The position numbers and the translations under genes were made by a program. This document shows, piece after piece, positions 35,381 to 44,154 of a DNA stretch of 64,000 nucleotides. The notes beneath the pieces are model-generated. The model ran no database searches. It had not been told where the DNA came from and saw only the letters and a list, made by a program, of their open reading frames with translations. This DNA comes from Burkholderia sp. Ac-20365. GTDB lineage: Bacteria > Pseudomonadota > Gammaproteobacteria > Burkholderiales > Burkholderiaceae. Positions within the stretch are counted from its first letter, which is position 1, and every line of letters begins with the position of its first letter. Location of the stretch: the NCBI RefSeq assembly GCF_017104715.1, contig NZ_JAAGPI010000018.1:1-64000 (forward strand), given 5' to 3'.

Positions 35381-35839
35381 ATGAAACTCGACACCACCGA
35401 TCAACGCATCCTGCGCGAGCTGCGTAACGACGGTCGTCTTTCGAACGCGAAGCTCGCCGAGCGTGTCGGTCTGTCGGCGACACCTTGCTGGAACCGTGTG
35501 CGCGCGCTCGAAGAGGCTGGTGTGATCGAAGGCTATGCGGCGCTGCTCAATCAGAAAGCGCTGGGTTTGCCCGATACGGTGATCATCGAAGTGAAACTTG
35601 CGAAGCACGACGAGCGCACGCTCGACCGCTTCGGCGAGGCGCTCGCCGACCTGCCCGAAGTCGTCGAGGCGTTTCTGGTGTCGGGTGAATACGACTATCT
35701 GATCAAGGTCGCGGTGGCGGGCACGGAAGGATATGAGTCGTTCCTGCGGCGCAAGCTGTATCGCTTGCCCGGCTTCCAGGACAGCCGCTCGATCTTCGCG
35801 CTGCGCTGTCTCAAACGCGCGGTGTCCGTCGAGCCTTGA
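35381..35839 (+). CDS. Lrp/AsnC family transcriptional regulator
   Basis: A 152-residue regulator. Helix-turn-helix about residues 5-60 (DQRILRELRNDGRLSNAKLAERVGLS) and a C-terminal RAM/AsnC ligand-binding domain (about 70-145; VVEAFLVSGEYDYLIKVAV). AGGAGG precedes ATG 35381. It is divergent from the amino-acid dehydrogenase, the standard layout of substrate-responsive Lrp regulators with their target. Confidence 0.93.
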   Translation: MKLDTTDQRILRELRNDGRLSNAKLAERVGLSATPCWNRVRALEEAGVIEGYAALLNQKALGLPDTVIIEVKLAKHDERTLDRFGEALADLPEVVEAFLVSGEYDYLIKVAVAGTEGYESFLRRKLYRLPGFQDSRSIFALRCLKRAVSVEP

Positions 35840-35851
35840 ACACCGCGACCA

Positions 35852-37789
35852 TTACGCTGTGAGCGTTTGTTCCGCGAACGGCATCGGCACGCCGAAATAG
35901 AACCCTTGCATGACGGTGCAGCCGAGTTCGCGCAGCACGCTCGCCTGCGCTTGCGTCTGCACACCTTCCGCCACGCACGTGAGTTTCAGCGAACGGCACA
36001 GATCAACAATGCTGCGCACGATGTCCTGCGCAGCCGGATCGGCATCGATGCGATCGAGAAAGCCGCGATCGATCTTCACCTTGTCCAGCGGCAGCCGGTG
36101 AATGCAGGTGAGGCTCGAATAGCCCGTGCCGAAATCGTCGAGCGAGATGTTCGCGCCTAGCCGCTTGAACGCATCGAGCGAAGCGAACGCCTGCTCGAAA
36201 TCCTGAATGACGGCCGTCTCCGTCACTTCGAAGGTCAGACGATCGGGCTCGATACCGCTCGCGCGAACGATGTCCATAATTTTCGCGGCCGCTTCCGCCG
36301 AGCCGATATCGCGCGCCGACAAGTTGAATGCGACGCGCACGGCCGCATCGCACTCCTGCATCGTCGCGAGCACCTTGCGCAACAGCGCCGCCGACACCGC
36401 ATGAATGAAATCGCTGCGCTCGGCCACCTTGATGAACAGCGAAGGCGGCACGTCGCCGAGCGTCGGGCTGGTCCAGCGCGCGAGCGCTTCGTAGCACACG
36501 ATGCGTTCGCTCGACGTATCGACAATAGGCTGGAAATGCAGGGTCATCTCGCGCTCGAGGTCGGCATGCCGCAACGCCTGTTCGATCTGCCCCAGTTCGC
36601 GAATCTGCTTTTCATGCTCCGCCGAAAAGATCGTCGTGCCGCCGCGGCGATGCTCCTTCGCGAAGTACAGCGCGTAATCCGCGCGCTCGAACAGTTGTGC
36701 GGGCGACCGGCCCGCATCGGGATAGATCGCAAAGCCGAGCGACCCGGACAGCCGCGCCGTAGCGCCTGGCCATGCGTACGGCGCGCGCAGCGTTTCGCAG
36801 ATCGCCGCGCCGATATCGCGCAGATCCTGTTGCTCGCGCACGTCCGTCACGAGCAGGCCGAACTCGTCGCCGCCGAGCCGCGCCAGCCTGACGCGCGGCC
36901 CCGACGCTTCCAGCAGACGCCGGCCCACTTCTTCGAGCACACGGTCGCCCGCGCCGTGGCCATACAGATCGTTGACCTGCTTGAAGCCGTCGAGATCGAT
37001 CACGCCGACCGCAAAGCGCGCCTGCCCGGCCTGCGCAGTCTCGAAGAGCGCGTCGAGATCGGCGAGAAAACGTCGGCGGTTAGGCAGTCCTGTCAGGATG
37101 TCCAGATTGGCGAGGCGCGAGTTTTCGTCGCTTAGCCGTTGTAACTCGGCTTGCTTTGCCTGCAATGCGTGCTTCGATTCAACGAGATTCGCGAAGTCGC
37201 GGTAGTAGGTGAGCAGAATGAAGATCATCGCGACCGCGACGAGCAGCATGTTGATCGCAATCGCGACGAGCACCGCGTTGTGCGTCAGCGAAAAGAACAG
37301 CGAGAACGGCACGATGACGATGGCAGTCAGCAGCAATGCGGCCTTGCGCATGTGCATCAGGCAGAAGATGCAGCCGATCACCGTAATCGACATGTAGAAC
37401 GCCACATGCGCGCGAGCGTACGGGTCGCCATACGGAAAGAGCAGCAGGCCCCAGCCCGTGAAGACGACGCCCAGCAACACGATCAGCCAGACCGTGGTTT
37501 TCAGGCGCGAGGCAATCTGCTCGTCAGTCAGCGAAGCCAGATGCTTTCGTCGCCGCACCCACACGACGAGCCGGATCGCACAGGCGGTGCACATCACGAG
37601 CGGCACCCAGATGGCGAGCGAGGCCGGCGCGACGGCGACGTGTGTCACGGCCACGGCGAGGCTGTTGATCACGAGGATCACATACAGCAGCGGCAATTGC
37701 CGCGAGAATGCGTCGAACTGCGAGCGTGACAGCGCGGCCTTGACGGCCGGAACAGTACGGAACGAGGCGAGGTCCTGCGGGCGAATCAT
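35852..37789 (-). CDS. membrane GGDEF-EAL cyclic-di-GMP protein
   Basis: A 645-residue protein. About six N-terminal helices (residues 33-195) form an integral sensor, then a short coiled region (about 200-228), a GGDEF diguanylate cyclase domain with intact GGDEF at 306-310, and an EAL phosphodiesterase domain with EAL at 434-436 plus NLSARD, EVTETAV, DDFGTGYSS and EGVQT motifs. Both active sites look intact, so it could make or degrade c-di-GMP depending on signal. The start MIRPQ (37787-37789) is a best guess, as no strong SD is seen; the frame is open to 37948. It is convergent with the Lrp gene (12-bp gap). Confidence 0.92.
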   Translation of the reverse strand: MIRPQDLASFRTVPAVKAALSRSQFDAFSRQLPLLYVILVINSLAVAVTHVAVAPASLAIWVPLVMCTACAIRLVVWVRRRKHLASLTDEQIASRLKTTVWLIVLLGVVFTGWGLLLFPYGDPYARAHVAFYMSITVIGCIFCLMHMRKAALLLTAIVIVPFSLFFSLTHNAVLVAIAINMLLVAVAMIFILLTYYRDFANLVESKHALQAKQAELQRLSDENSRLANLDILTGLPNRRRFLADLDALFETAQAGQARFAVGVIDLDGFKQVNDLYGHGAGDRVLEEVGRRLLEASGPRVRLARLGGDEFGLLVTDVREQQDLRDIGAAICETLRAPYAWPGATARLSGSLGFAIYPDAGRSPAQLFERADYALYFAKEHRRGGTTIFSAEHEKQIRELGQIEQALRHADLEREMTLHFQPIVDTSSERIVCYEALARWTSPTLGDVPPSLFIKVAERSDFIHAVSAALLRKVLATMQECDAAVRVAFNLSARDIGSAEAAAKIMDIVRASGIEPDRLTFEVTETAVIQDFEQAFASLDAFKRLGANISLDDFGTGYSSLTCIHRLPLDKVKIDRGFLDRIDADPAAQDIVRSIVDLCRSLKLTCVAEGVQTQAQASVLRELGCTVMQGFYFGVPMPFAEQTLTA

Positions 37790-38019
37790 GGCTCGGCAGT
37801 GAGTATGGATGGCGTCAGTCGCGTTCCTGCTTTCTAACGGCAGTTTCGCGGCGAACTTGATGATACGAGAGCGAGTGTCTCCTCCAGAAAAGAAAGCAGT
37901 GGGAAGTGTCGCGCTGTATCGACTGCGCCACACCTGCTTGCGCAACACATGCGTGTAATGCTCGCGCTAGCAGCCTGCTGCGCGATGTATTCGTCAGATC
38001 AATAGCGCAACGGCAGCCG

Positions 38020-39612
38020 CTATCCGCCGATGACCACCGCCGCGATTTCGACGAACAGAATCTTCACGATCGTCATCGACGGAAAGATCATTGCGTAACC
38101 GACGTCAGGGCGATCGGTCGGCGCAATGCGATTGGCGAACGCGAGAATCGCGGGGTTTCCGGTTGCGCCACTGATCACGCCGACGGTTGCATCGAACGGC
38201 AAGCGGAACAGCCACAGACAGCACGCTGCCGTGATGCACACGAGCGCAATCAGAATGGCCGCGCCGTACAGCAGGAACGAGATGCCCGTCAGCCCGATCG
38301 TCGCGAAAAACTTCGGCCCGGAAGAAAGCCCGACCTGCGCGAGAAAAACCGTCAGGCCGAAGTTGCGCAGCACGAGGTTCGCGGAAAGCGGCATCGTCCA
38401 CACGAGTCCGCTGGTACGCCGGATCTTGCCGAGATACAGCGCGACCAGCAGCAGCGCGGCGAGCCCGAGCGACAGCTTGCCGACGCCGGGTATCGGCAAT
38501 GGAATCAGGCCAACCAGCAGACCGAGCGCCGCGCCGACGCCGATCGAGATGTAGCTGAGTTCTGCTGTTCCCTTGATTGAATCGCCGAACAGTTTGCGCG
38601 CGGCGTCGCGTTGACCCGGACCGATCAGCAGGCCGACACGATCGCCGAATTCGAGTATCAGCTCGGGGCTTGGCAGCATGTCGGCGTCGCCGCGACGCAC
38701 ATGCGCGATCGAGCACACCATGCCGTCGGGAAAGCGGATATCGCGCAACGCGTGGCCGACCACGACGCGGCTCGACGCGAACACGCGCAGATAGTCGAGG
38801 TCTTCGCGAAAACGCGTCATGCGTCCGGGGTGCAATTCGCCGAGCAGTTCGGTGGCTTTGCGCAATTCGTCCTTATCAGTCGAGGTCGCGAGCAGCACGT
38901 CGTCGGTTTGCATGACGAAGTCGTCGGCGGGCAACTGGTTGTGATGCGCGCGGCGCACGGCTGCAACGCCGAGACCTGCGGGCAGGCGCGCTTTCAGTTC
39001 GGGAAACGTGAGGCCGACGAACGCCTGGTTGCGCAGTGCGATTTCCGCCGTCTCCATGATGTGCGCGGGCGGCGCTTCGATCTTGCGTGCAAGCGCGACA
39101 CTAAGCAGGTACAGAAACAGGATTGGGCCGGCCACGCCGAACGGATACGCGACGCTGTAGCCGACGGCCGCGCCCTCGCCTTTCAGTACGGCGAGCACCG
39201 CTTGCAGGCTGGCCGTGCTGGTGCCCGCGCCGGCGTACAGGCCGAGCGCCTGATCGAGCCTTACGCCGAAGAGCGGCCCGAGTGCCAGCGACACGAAGCC
39301 TGCGCCGGTCACGCCGACAAAAGCGGCCGCGTTCGCCTTGAGTCCTTCCGCGCTCGACAGTCCGGCGAAAAACTGTGTGCCGTACTGGACGCCGATGCCA
39401 TACAGAAACAGCAGCAGGCCCAGTGTGCCGAGTAACGCCGGCGGCGCGGACTTAGGTGCGAAGCCGCCGATCGCCAGGCCCACGAACAGGACTGCGCCTG
39501 AGCCTAGCGCTACACCTTTGATGCTGCATTCGCCTATGACGTAGCCCAGGGCTACTGTGAGAAACAATGTGAGCAATGGCTGCGATTCGAGCAATGTTCG
39601 GAGTGCGTCCAT
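38020..39612 (-). CDS. aspartate:alanine exchanger family transporter (AspT/YidE type)
   Basis: A 530-residue AAE-family carrier. Two blocks of five to six helices flank a central cytoplasmic part (about 195-350) with two TrkA_C-like domains (ALRNQAFVGLTFPELKARL and VVVGHALRDIRFPDG). The helical repeats have GAGTSTASLQAVL in the first half and the equivalent GVISGATGNPAILAF in the second. It would exchange amino or dicarboxylic acids. The 5' end faces palindromic element 2 across about 100 bp. Specificity is unknown. Confidence 0.88.
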   Translation of the reverse strand: MDALRTLLESQPLLTLFLTVALGYVIGECSIKGVALGSGAVLFVGLAIGGFAPKSAPPALLGTLGLLLFLYGIGVQYGTQFFAGLSSAEGLKANAAAFVGVTGAGFVSLALGPLFGVRLDQALGLYAGAGTSTASLQAVLAVLKGEGAAVGYSVAYPFGVAGPILFLYLLSVALARKIEAPPAHIMETAEIALRNQAFVGLTFPELKARLPAGLGVAAVRRAHHNQLPADDFVMQTDDVLLATSTDKDELRKATELLGELHPGRMTRFREDLDYLRVFASSRVVVGHALRDIRFPDGMVCSIAHVRRGDADMLPSPELILEFGDRVGLLIGPGQRDAARKLFGDSIKGTAELSYISIGVGAALGLLVGLIPLPIPGVGKLSLGLAALLLVALYLGKIRRTSGLVWTMPLSANLVLRNFGLTVFLAQVGLSSGPKFFATIGLTGISFLLYGAAILIALVCITAACCLWLFRLPFDATVGVISGATGNPAILAFANRIAPTDRPDVGYAMIFPSMTIVKILFVEIAAVVIGG

Positions 39613-39709
39613 GTTGGATCCTCGTCGGCGTATGCAGTGCGAGTTGTTGCTCTTTGTTGTATTGCCTGATCAATCATAGACGGTGTGGGGCGGAATGATG
39701 CTTTCGCGG

Positions 39710-39803
39710 TTTGGGTTTGGGTTTGGGTTTGGGTTTGGGTTTGGGTTTGGGTTTGGGTTTGGGTTTGGGTTTGGGTTTGGGTTTGGGTTTGGGTTTGGGT
39801 TTT
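39710..39803. repeat. (TTTGGG)n tandem repeat, left tail of element 2
   Basis: An almost perfect hexanucleotide TTTGGG array of about 15 units (39710-39800) ends in TTTT at the left edge of palindromic element 2. The G-rich strand has far more than four GGG runs with 3-nt loops, so it should form G-quadruplexes. Reading through it gives artefactual Trp-Val or Lys-Pro repeats. Confidence 0.97.
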
Positions 39804-40461
39804 CGCTGGCATCCGCGTTTTGTCTTGCCGGCTTCACGCGTTGCCCCTGTGCGGGGCGGCACTTACTTTCTTTGCCGCCGCAAAGAAAGTAAGCAAAGAA
39901 AGCGGGCTAACACCGCCCGCTCTTGACCGCCGCCTGAGGGCCCCCAACAGTTCCTCCACTTCACATGGCATCACATTTGGTCGATGCCCGTTGCCAACGC
40001 CTCGAACAGGTGCCTCACCCACTTCAAATGTCCGTACATCTACCAGCGGCAGCGAATAGTCACCGCCGCCCAGGTGGCAAACTCTGTGTCGGCCGTAGTG
40101 CTTCACACGTCGGCGCTCTTACGACACCGATCGTGCTTTTCATTCCGGAGTGAAGCGCATACGCCGCGAAGGCCGACACACAGTTTGCCGCTATAGAACG
40201 TGGGCAAATTCATCGCGCGTGCGGTGACGTGGGAGCGTGAAGCGGGTGAGGCATCTGGCAAGGGAGATGGCAACGGGCATCAGCTAGAGGTTGCCGTTTG
40301 AAGCGGAGGAACCGTTGGGGGCCCTCAGGCAGTGGTCAAGAACGGGCGGTGTTCAGCGGCTTTCTTTTGCCTACTTTTCTTTGCCGCGGCAAAGAAAAGT
40401 AGGTGCCGCCCCGCACAGGGGCAACGCTTGAACAACGGATAACACATCGCGGATGCCAGCG
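39804..40461. repeat. 658-bp palindromic dispersed element, copy 2
   Basis: It begins CGCTGGCATCCGCG and ends with the exact reverse complement CGCGGATGCCAGCG. The outer arms are 39804-39948 and 40314-40461 and the centre is near 40132, flanked by GCTTCAC/GTGAAGC. A 34-nt block (40172-40205, starting GCCGACACACAGTTTGCCGC) is identical in copy 1 (33648-33681), and the perfect 34-bp palindrome is at 40370-40403. It occupies the promoter region between the divergent transporter and response-regulator genes. No coding role is seen. Confidence 0.93.
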
Positions 40462-40665
40462 AAAAAACAAACCAAACTCAACATTCGCACGGCACCAACC
40501 TACCGGAGACCAGAACATTACCAAAATGTAATCAGCGAGCACACGCAGATGGGTATGATTGAAAAGTCGCCGAGCAGTGGCAACAGCATCAACAAGGCAA
40601 AGGCAAAGGCGAAGTCAAAAGCAAAGGCAACGACAAAGCCAAAAGCGAAGCGAAGCGGAGCACAC
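40462..40665 (+). repeat. right tail of element 2 and A-rich leader of the response regulator
   Basis: After the element edge the sequence is A/C-rich (AAAAAACAAACC) and then, from about 40590, an irregular AAGGCA/AAAGCGAAG purine-rich repeat up to the response-regulator start. The frame is open upstream (Lys/Ala-rich), but the OmpR-type regulator clearly starts at 40666, so the rest is judged a non-coding leader. Confidence 0.7.
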
Positions 40666-41343
40666 ATGCGTATTCTGGTCATCGAGGACGAACAGAAAAC
40701 AGCGGCCTATCTGAAGAAGGGCCTCGAAGAGTCCGGCTACTCGGTAGAGGTTGCGAACGATGGCTCTCATGGTCTGATCCTCGCGCAAGAGGAAGACTAC
40801 GACGTCATCATTCTCGATGTGATGCTGCCGTGGATGGACGGCTGGACAGTCGTGAAAACGCTGCGCGCCACACGCACCACGCCCGTGCTCTTTCTCACCG
40901 CCCGCGACGATGTCGACGACCGCGTGCGCGGTCTCGAACTCGGTGCCGACGATTACCTCGTCAAACCCTTCGCATTCGTCGAATTGCTCGCGCGCGTACG
41001 CACGCTCGCGCGTCGCGGGCCGCCGCGCGAAAGTGAACTCATCCGTATCGGCGATCTGGAAATGGACGTGAATCGCCGCAAAGTGAAGCGCGGCGGAACA
41101 CGCATCGATCTCACGCCGCGCGAATTCTCGCTGCTGCAACTGCTCGCGCGCCGCCATGGCGAAGTGCTGAGCCGCACGCAGATTGCGTCGTATGTGTGGG
41201 ACATGAATTTCGACAGCGATACGAATGTCGTCGAAGTGGCGATTCGCCGTCTGCGCAGCAAGGTCGACGACAACTTCCCCGTCAAGCTGATTCACACGGT
41301 TCGCGGTGTCGGCTATGTGCTCGAAATCAAGGACGCGGGTTGA
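40666..41343 (+). CDS. OmpR family response regulator (heavy-metal type, CusR/IrlR-like)
   Basis: A 225-residue regulator. Receiver domain with phospho-acceptor D51 (ILDVMLPWMDG) and K100 (LVKPF), then a winged-helix DNA-binding domain (about 128-222; RRLRSKVDDNFPVKLIHTVRGVGYVL). The N terminus MRILVIEDEQKTAAYLKKGL matches the heavy-metal regulator group. GGAG precedes ATG 40666. Its stop overlaps the kinase start by one base. Metal sensing is inferred from family resemblance; the cus operon is 25 kb away. Confidence 0.93.
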   Translation: MRILVIEDEQKTAAYLKKGLEESGYSVEVANDGSHGLILAQEEDYDVIILDVMLPWMDGWTVVKTLRATRTTPVLFLTARDDVDDRVRGLELGADDYLVKPFAFVELLARVRTLARRGPPRESELIRIGDLEMDVNRRKVKRGGTRIDLTPREFSLLQLLARRHGEVLSRTQIASYVWDMNFDSDTNVVEVAIRRLRSKVDDNFPVKLIHTVRGVGYVLEIKDAG

Positions 41344-42800
41344 TGCGCGGCCGCTCGATCACCACCACGCTCGCGCTCGCGTTCGGCGCGACGACGCTCG
41401 CCGTGTTCGTGCTGGTCGGCAATTTTCTGTATCACGCGCTCGAACGTGAGATCAGTTCTCAGGACGACATGAGCATCGTGCTCGCGGCACGCCACGCGCG
41501 GCGGCTCGCTCAGGAAATCGATGCAGCAGAAGGTATTCGCGAACATGGCGACCGTATAACAAGCATCGTGCTTGGGAATCCTGGCATGTCGATGGAAGTG
41601 TTCGATCCGAACGGGCAACTCGCCATTGAGCACAATCTGACGAGCACGCTCGGCATGGCGGCCGTGGCCGCCAGCGACGCTTCGATTCTCGCGGCAGGCC
41701 GCTCCATCCAGCGCGTGCCCTTCGCGGAGCGCATCACGGAAGGCGATATCGTCCGATGGACGAACAAGACAGGCGCGCCGATCCGCGGCGTCGCCACCGA
41801 CGTAAAGCTGCGCGACGGCGAAATGGTCAGCATTCTGATCGCGCGCAATCTGAGCGACCGTTATGAACTGCTCGATCACTACCGCGACCAGTTGAAGATC
41901 TACGGCATCATCGGCGTGCTGCTGACCACGGTGCTCAGCTATCTGCTGATACGCGCGGCGATGCGGCCCGTGCGCGATATCGCCGCGAGCGCTGCGGAAG
42001 TCACCGTGAATCGTCTGAATACGCGTATCACCGTAAAAAGCGTGCCGCGCGAACTCGAAACACTGGTGGCGACGCTCAATGCGATGCTCGAACGCATGGA
42101 TCACGGCTTCAGGCAGATGTCGCGCTTTATCGCCGACCTCGCGCACGACATGCGCACGCCGCTCGGCAACATGCGTGGCGCAACGGAAGTGGCCCTCGCA
42201 CGTCCGCGTTCCGCCGACGAATACGAAGCACTGCTCGCGTCGAACCTCGAAGAATGCGAACGCCTCTCGCGGATGATCGAGAACGTGCTGTTTCTCGCGC
42301 GCGCGGAGCATCCACAGTTCGTCAAGCATATGCGCGTGTTCGATGCGGTGCAGGAACTGACGCGCATCGGCGAATACTTCGAAGGCGTCGCGGAAGATGC
42401 AGACGTGCGCATGCGCGTGACAGGGTCCGCAATGCTCACTTCCGACCTCGAACTCTTTCGCCGCGCCGTCAGCAATCTGCTCGCCAATGCGTTGCGCTAC
42501 ACGCCGCGCGGCAAGGAGATCGTGCTCGACGCGCATGAAGTCGAAGGCGGCGTGCGTATCACCGTGTCGAATGAAGGCGCGGAGCCGATCGCGCCCGAGC
42601 ATCTCGAACGGATTTTCGACCGCTTCTATCGCGTCGATCCGTCGCGCAGTTCGTTGCCGTCCTCGGGTTCGTCGCAAGCATCGCCGGGCTCGACGGGATT
42701 GGGTCTTGCCATCGTGCGCACGATCATGGAATTGCATGGCGGCACTGTGCATGCCGAAAGCGATGCACGCAGTACGCGGTTCGTGCTGATGTTTCCGTAG
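41343..42800 (+). CDS. sensor histidine kinase, partner of the OmpR regulator
   Basis: A 485-residue kinase with two membrane helices (about 9-31 and 187-206) around a periplasmic sensor of about 155 residues, then HAMP (about 204-257), HisKA with H268 in ADLAHDMRTPL and HATPase (N-box NLLANALRYTP, GLGLAIV). The sensor lies in the CusS/IrlS-like size range but is not rich in Met or His. Ser/Gly-rich insertion near the G2 box (SSLPSSGSSQASPGSTG). Convergent with the next kinase gene (19-bp gap). Confidence 0.93.
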   Translation: MRGRSITTTLALAFGATTLAVFVLVGNFLYHALEREISSQDDMSIVLAARHARRLAQEIDAAEGIREHGDRITSIVLGNPGMSMEVFDPNGQLAIEHNLTSTLGMAAVAASDASILAAGRSIQRVPFAERITEGDIVRWTNKTGAPIRGVATDVKLRDGEMVSILIARNLSDRYELLDHYRDQLKIYGIIGVLLTTVLSYLLIRAAMRPVRDIAASAAEVTVNRLNTRITVKSVPRELETLVATLNAMLERMDHGFRQMSRFIADLAHDMRTPLGNMRGATEVALARPRSADEYEALLASNLEECERLSRMIENVLFLARAEHPQFVKHMRVFDAVQELTRIGEYFEGVAEDADVRMRVTGSAMLTSDLELFRRAVSNLLANALRYTPRGKEIVLDAHEVEGGVRITVSNEGAEPIAPEHLERIFDRFYRVDPSRSSLPSSGSSQASPGSTGLGLAIVRTIMELHGGTVHAESDARSTRFVLMFP

Positions 42801-42819
42801 GCGCGCTCAGGCGCAGCCG

Positions 42820-44154
42820 CTATTCCGCCCGCAGTCCCGACAACGTCACGCGCAGGCCCGGACCATTTTCGTTATTGGCGATGCTGAGTATCGCGTGATG
42901 ACGTTCCGCGATTTTCAGCGCAATCGCAAGACCCAGTCCGCTGCCATGTTCCTTGTTGCCCGCGCTCCGATAGAAGCGGTCGAACACGCGTTCGCGCTCC
43001 GCATCCGGAATGCCGGGACCACTGTCCGACACGCACACATCGATCCCCGCGCCGCTGCGCTTGAGGATCACATCCACCTTGCCGCCGCTCGGCGTATAGC
43101 GAATCGCGTTGTCGATCAGATTGTTGAGCAGCACTTCGATGCCTGCGGGCTCTGCATGGACCTTGTACGCATCGTCCGTATCGCGTGATGGATTGAGCTC
43201 GAGACCAAGGTCGATCTGCCGCGCTTCGGCAAGCATCGAAAAGTCGCCGACCGCGCGCTCGCACAAACGGCGCAAGCTCACCGGCTCGAAATGCGCGCTG
43301 CGTTGCGCGTCTTCACGCGCCATGGTCAGCAGCTGATGCACGAGATGGATCAGCCGGTTCAGGCGGCCTTCGATGCGCTCGAACGTCTGCTTGCTGCCAA
43401 CCAGCGATCCATCGCGCTCCGCCGCCTGCAACTGCAGCTTCAGCGCGGCAAGCGGCGAGCGCAGTTCATGCGCGGCGTCGCCGACGAACGTGCGCTGCGC
43501 TTGCGACGCATCATTCAGCCGATGCAGCAGATCGTTGAGCGCATCGACGAGCGGTTTGAGTTCGACGGGCATGCGGGCATCGAGCCGCAGCGGTTCGAGC
43601 GAATCGAACGAACGGGTTGCGAGCGCGCGCGAGATGCTGCCAATCGGCGCGAGACCGCGGCCGACCACGAACAGCACGATCAGCACGATGACGGGGAGAA
43701 ACAGCGCGAGCGGCCACAGCGTGCGCAACGCGAGGTGCATCGCGAGATCTTCGCGCACGGATACGGGTTGCGCGACCTGCACGAAACGCTCGCCTTCCTG
43801 CACGCCGAACACGCGCCAGTGATATTCGTCGCGCTCGATCGTGCGCAGGCCCGGCGGATAGCGCGGCACGTCGATGCCATCGAGCGACTTGTACACGCTG
43901 TGACCCGCGTCATCCCATACTTCGATGAACAGGCGATCGTCGGCGAGACCTGCGAAATCAGGCGTGCGGCGCGCGTGCGCGTCGGCGCTGCCGATCGTGG
44001 CGGGCACCGACAGCGCGACCGTGCGCAACTCGTAGTCGAACAGTTCGGTCGCTTCGATTCGCGCCGTGTAGAAGATGCCGTACGCCGCGACCAGCGCCGC
44101 GAGCGCAAGACCTGCTATCAGCCAGCCGAGCAGCCAGCGTCGTATCGATGTCAT
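42820..44154 (-). CDS. sensor histidine kinase (QseC/TctE-like)
   Basis: A 444-residue kinase with two helices (about 8-30 and 146-167), a short periplasmic domain, HisKA with H229 (GDAAHELRSPLAALKLQ) and HATPase with N-box NNLIDNAIRYTPSGG and GSGLGLAIA. Family fits QseC/PmrB/TctE-type kinases. Its start overlaps the upstream response regulator by 4 nt (ATGA). The signal is unknown. Confidence 0.93.
   Translation of the reverse strand: MTSIRRWLLGWLIAGLALAALVAAYGIFYTARIEATELFDYELRTVALSVPATIGSADAHARRTPDFAGLADDRLFIEVWDDAGHSVYKSLDGIDVPRYPPGLRTIERDEYHWRVFGVQEGERFVQVAQPVSVREDLAMHLALRTLWPLALFLPVIVLIVLFVVGRGLAPIGSISRALATRSFDSLEPLRLDARMPVELKPLVDALNDLLHRLNDASQAQRTFVGDAAHELRSPLAALKLQLQAAERDGSLVGSKQTFERIEGRLNRLIHLVHQLLTMAREDAQRSAHFEPVSLRRLCERAVGDFSMLAEARQIDLGLELNPSRDTDDAYKVHAEPAGIEVLLNNLIDNAIRYTPSGGKVDVILKRSGAGIDVCVSDSGPGIPDAERERVFDRFYRSAGNKEHGSGLGLAIALKIAERHHAILSIANNENGPGLRVTLSGLRAE

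Noticed and set aside
33880..35427. Long 515-codon rightward frame opposite the amino-acid dehydrogenase
   Set aside because: Antisense shadow of a well-recognised dehydrogenase gene; composition is Arg/His-rich as expected of a high-GC antisense frame.
39710..39803. CRISPR-like array
   Set aside because: Repeats are contiguous hexamers without spacers; no cas genes are present.
39552..40059. Frames with Thr-Gln, Lys-Pro or Trp-Val dipeptide repeats over the TTTGGG array
   Set aside because: Each is simply the hexamer repeat read in a different frame; no ribosome binding site or conserved flanking protein supports translation.
40453..40665. N-terminal extension of the response regulator (Lys/Ala-rich, starting at the element edge)
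   Set aside because: OmpR-type receivers start at MRILVIEDE, which has its own GGAG site; the upstream part is repeat-derived.
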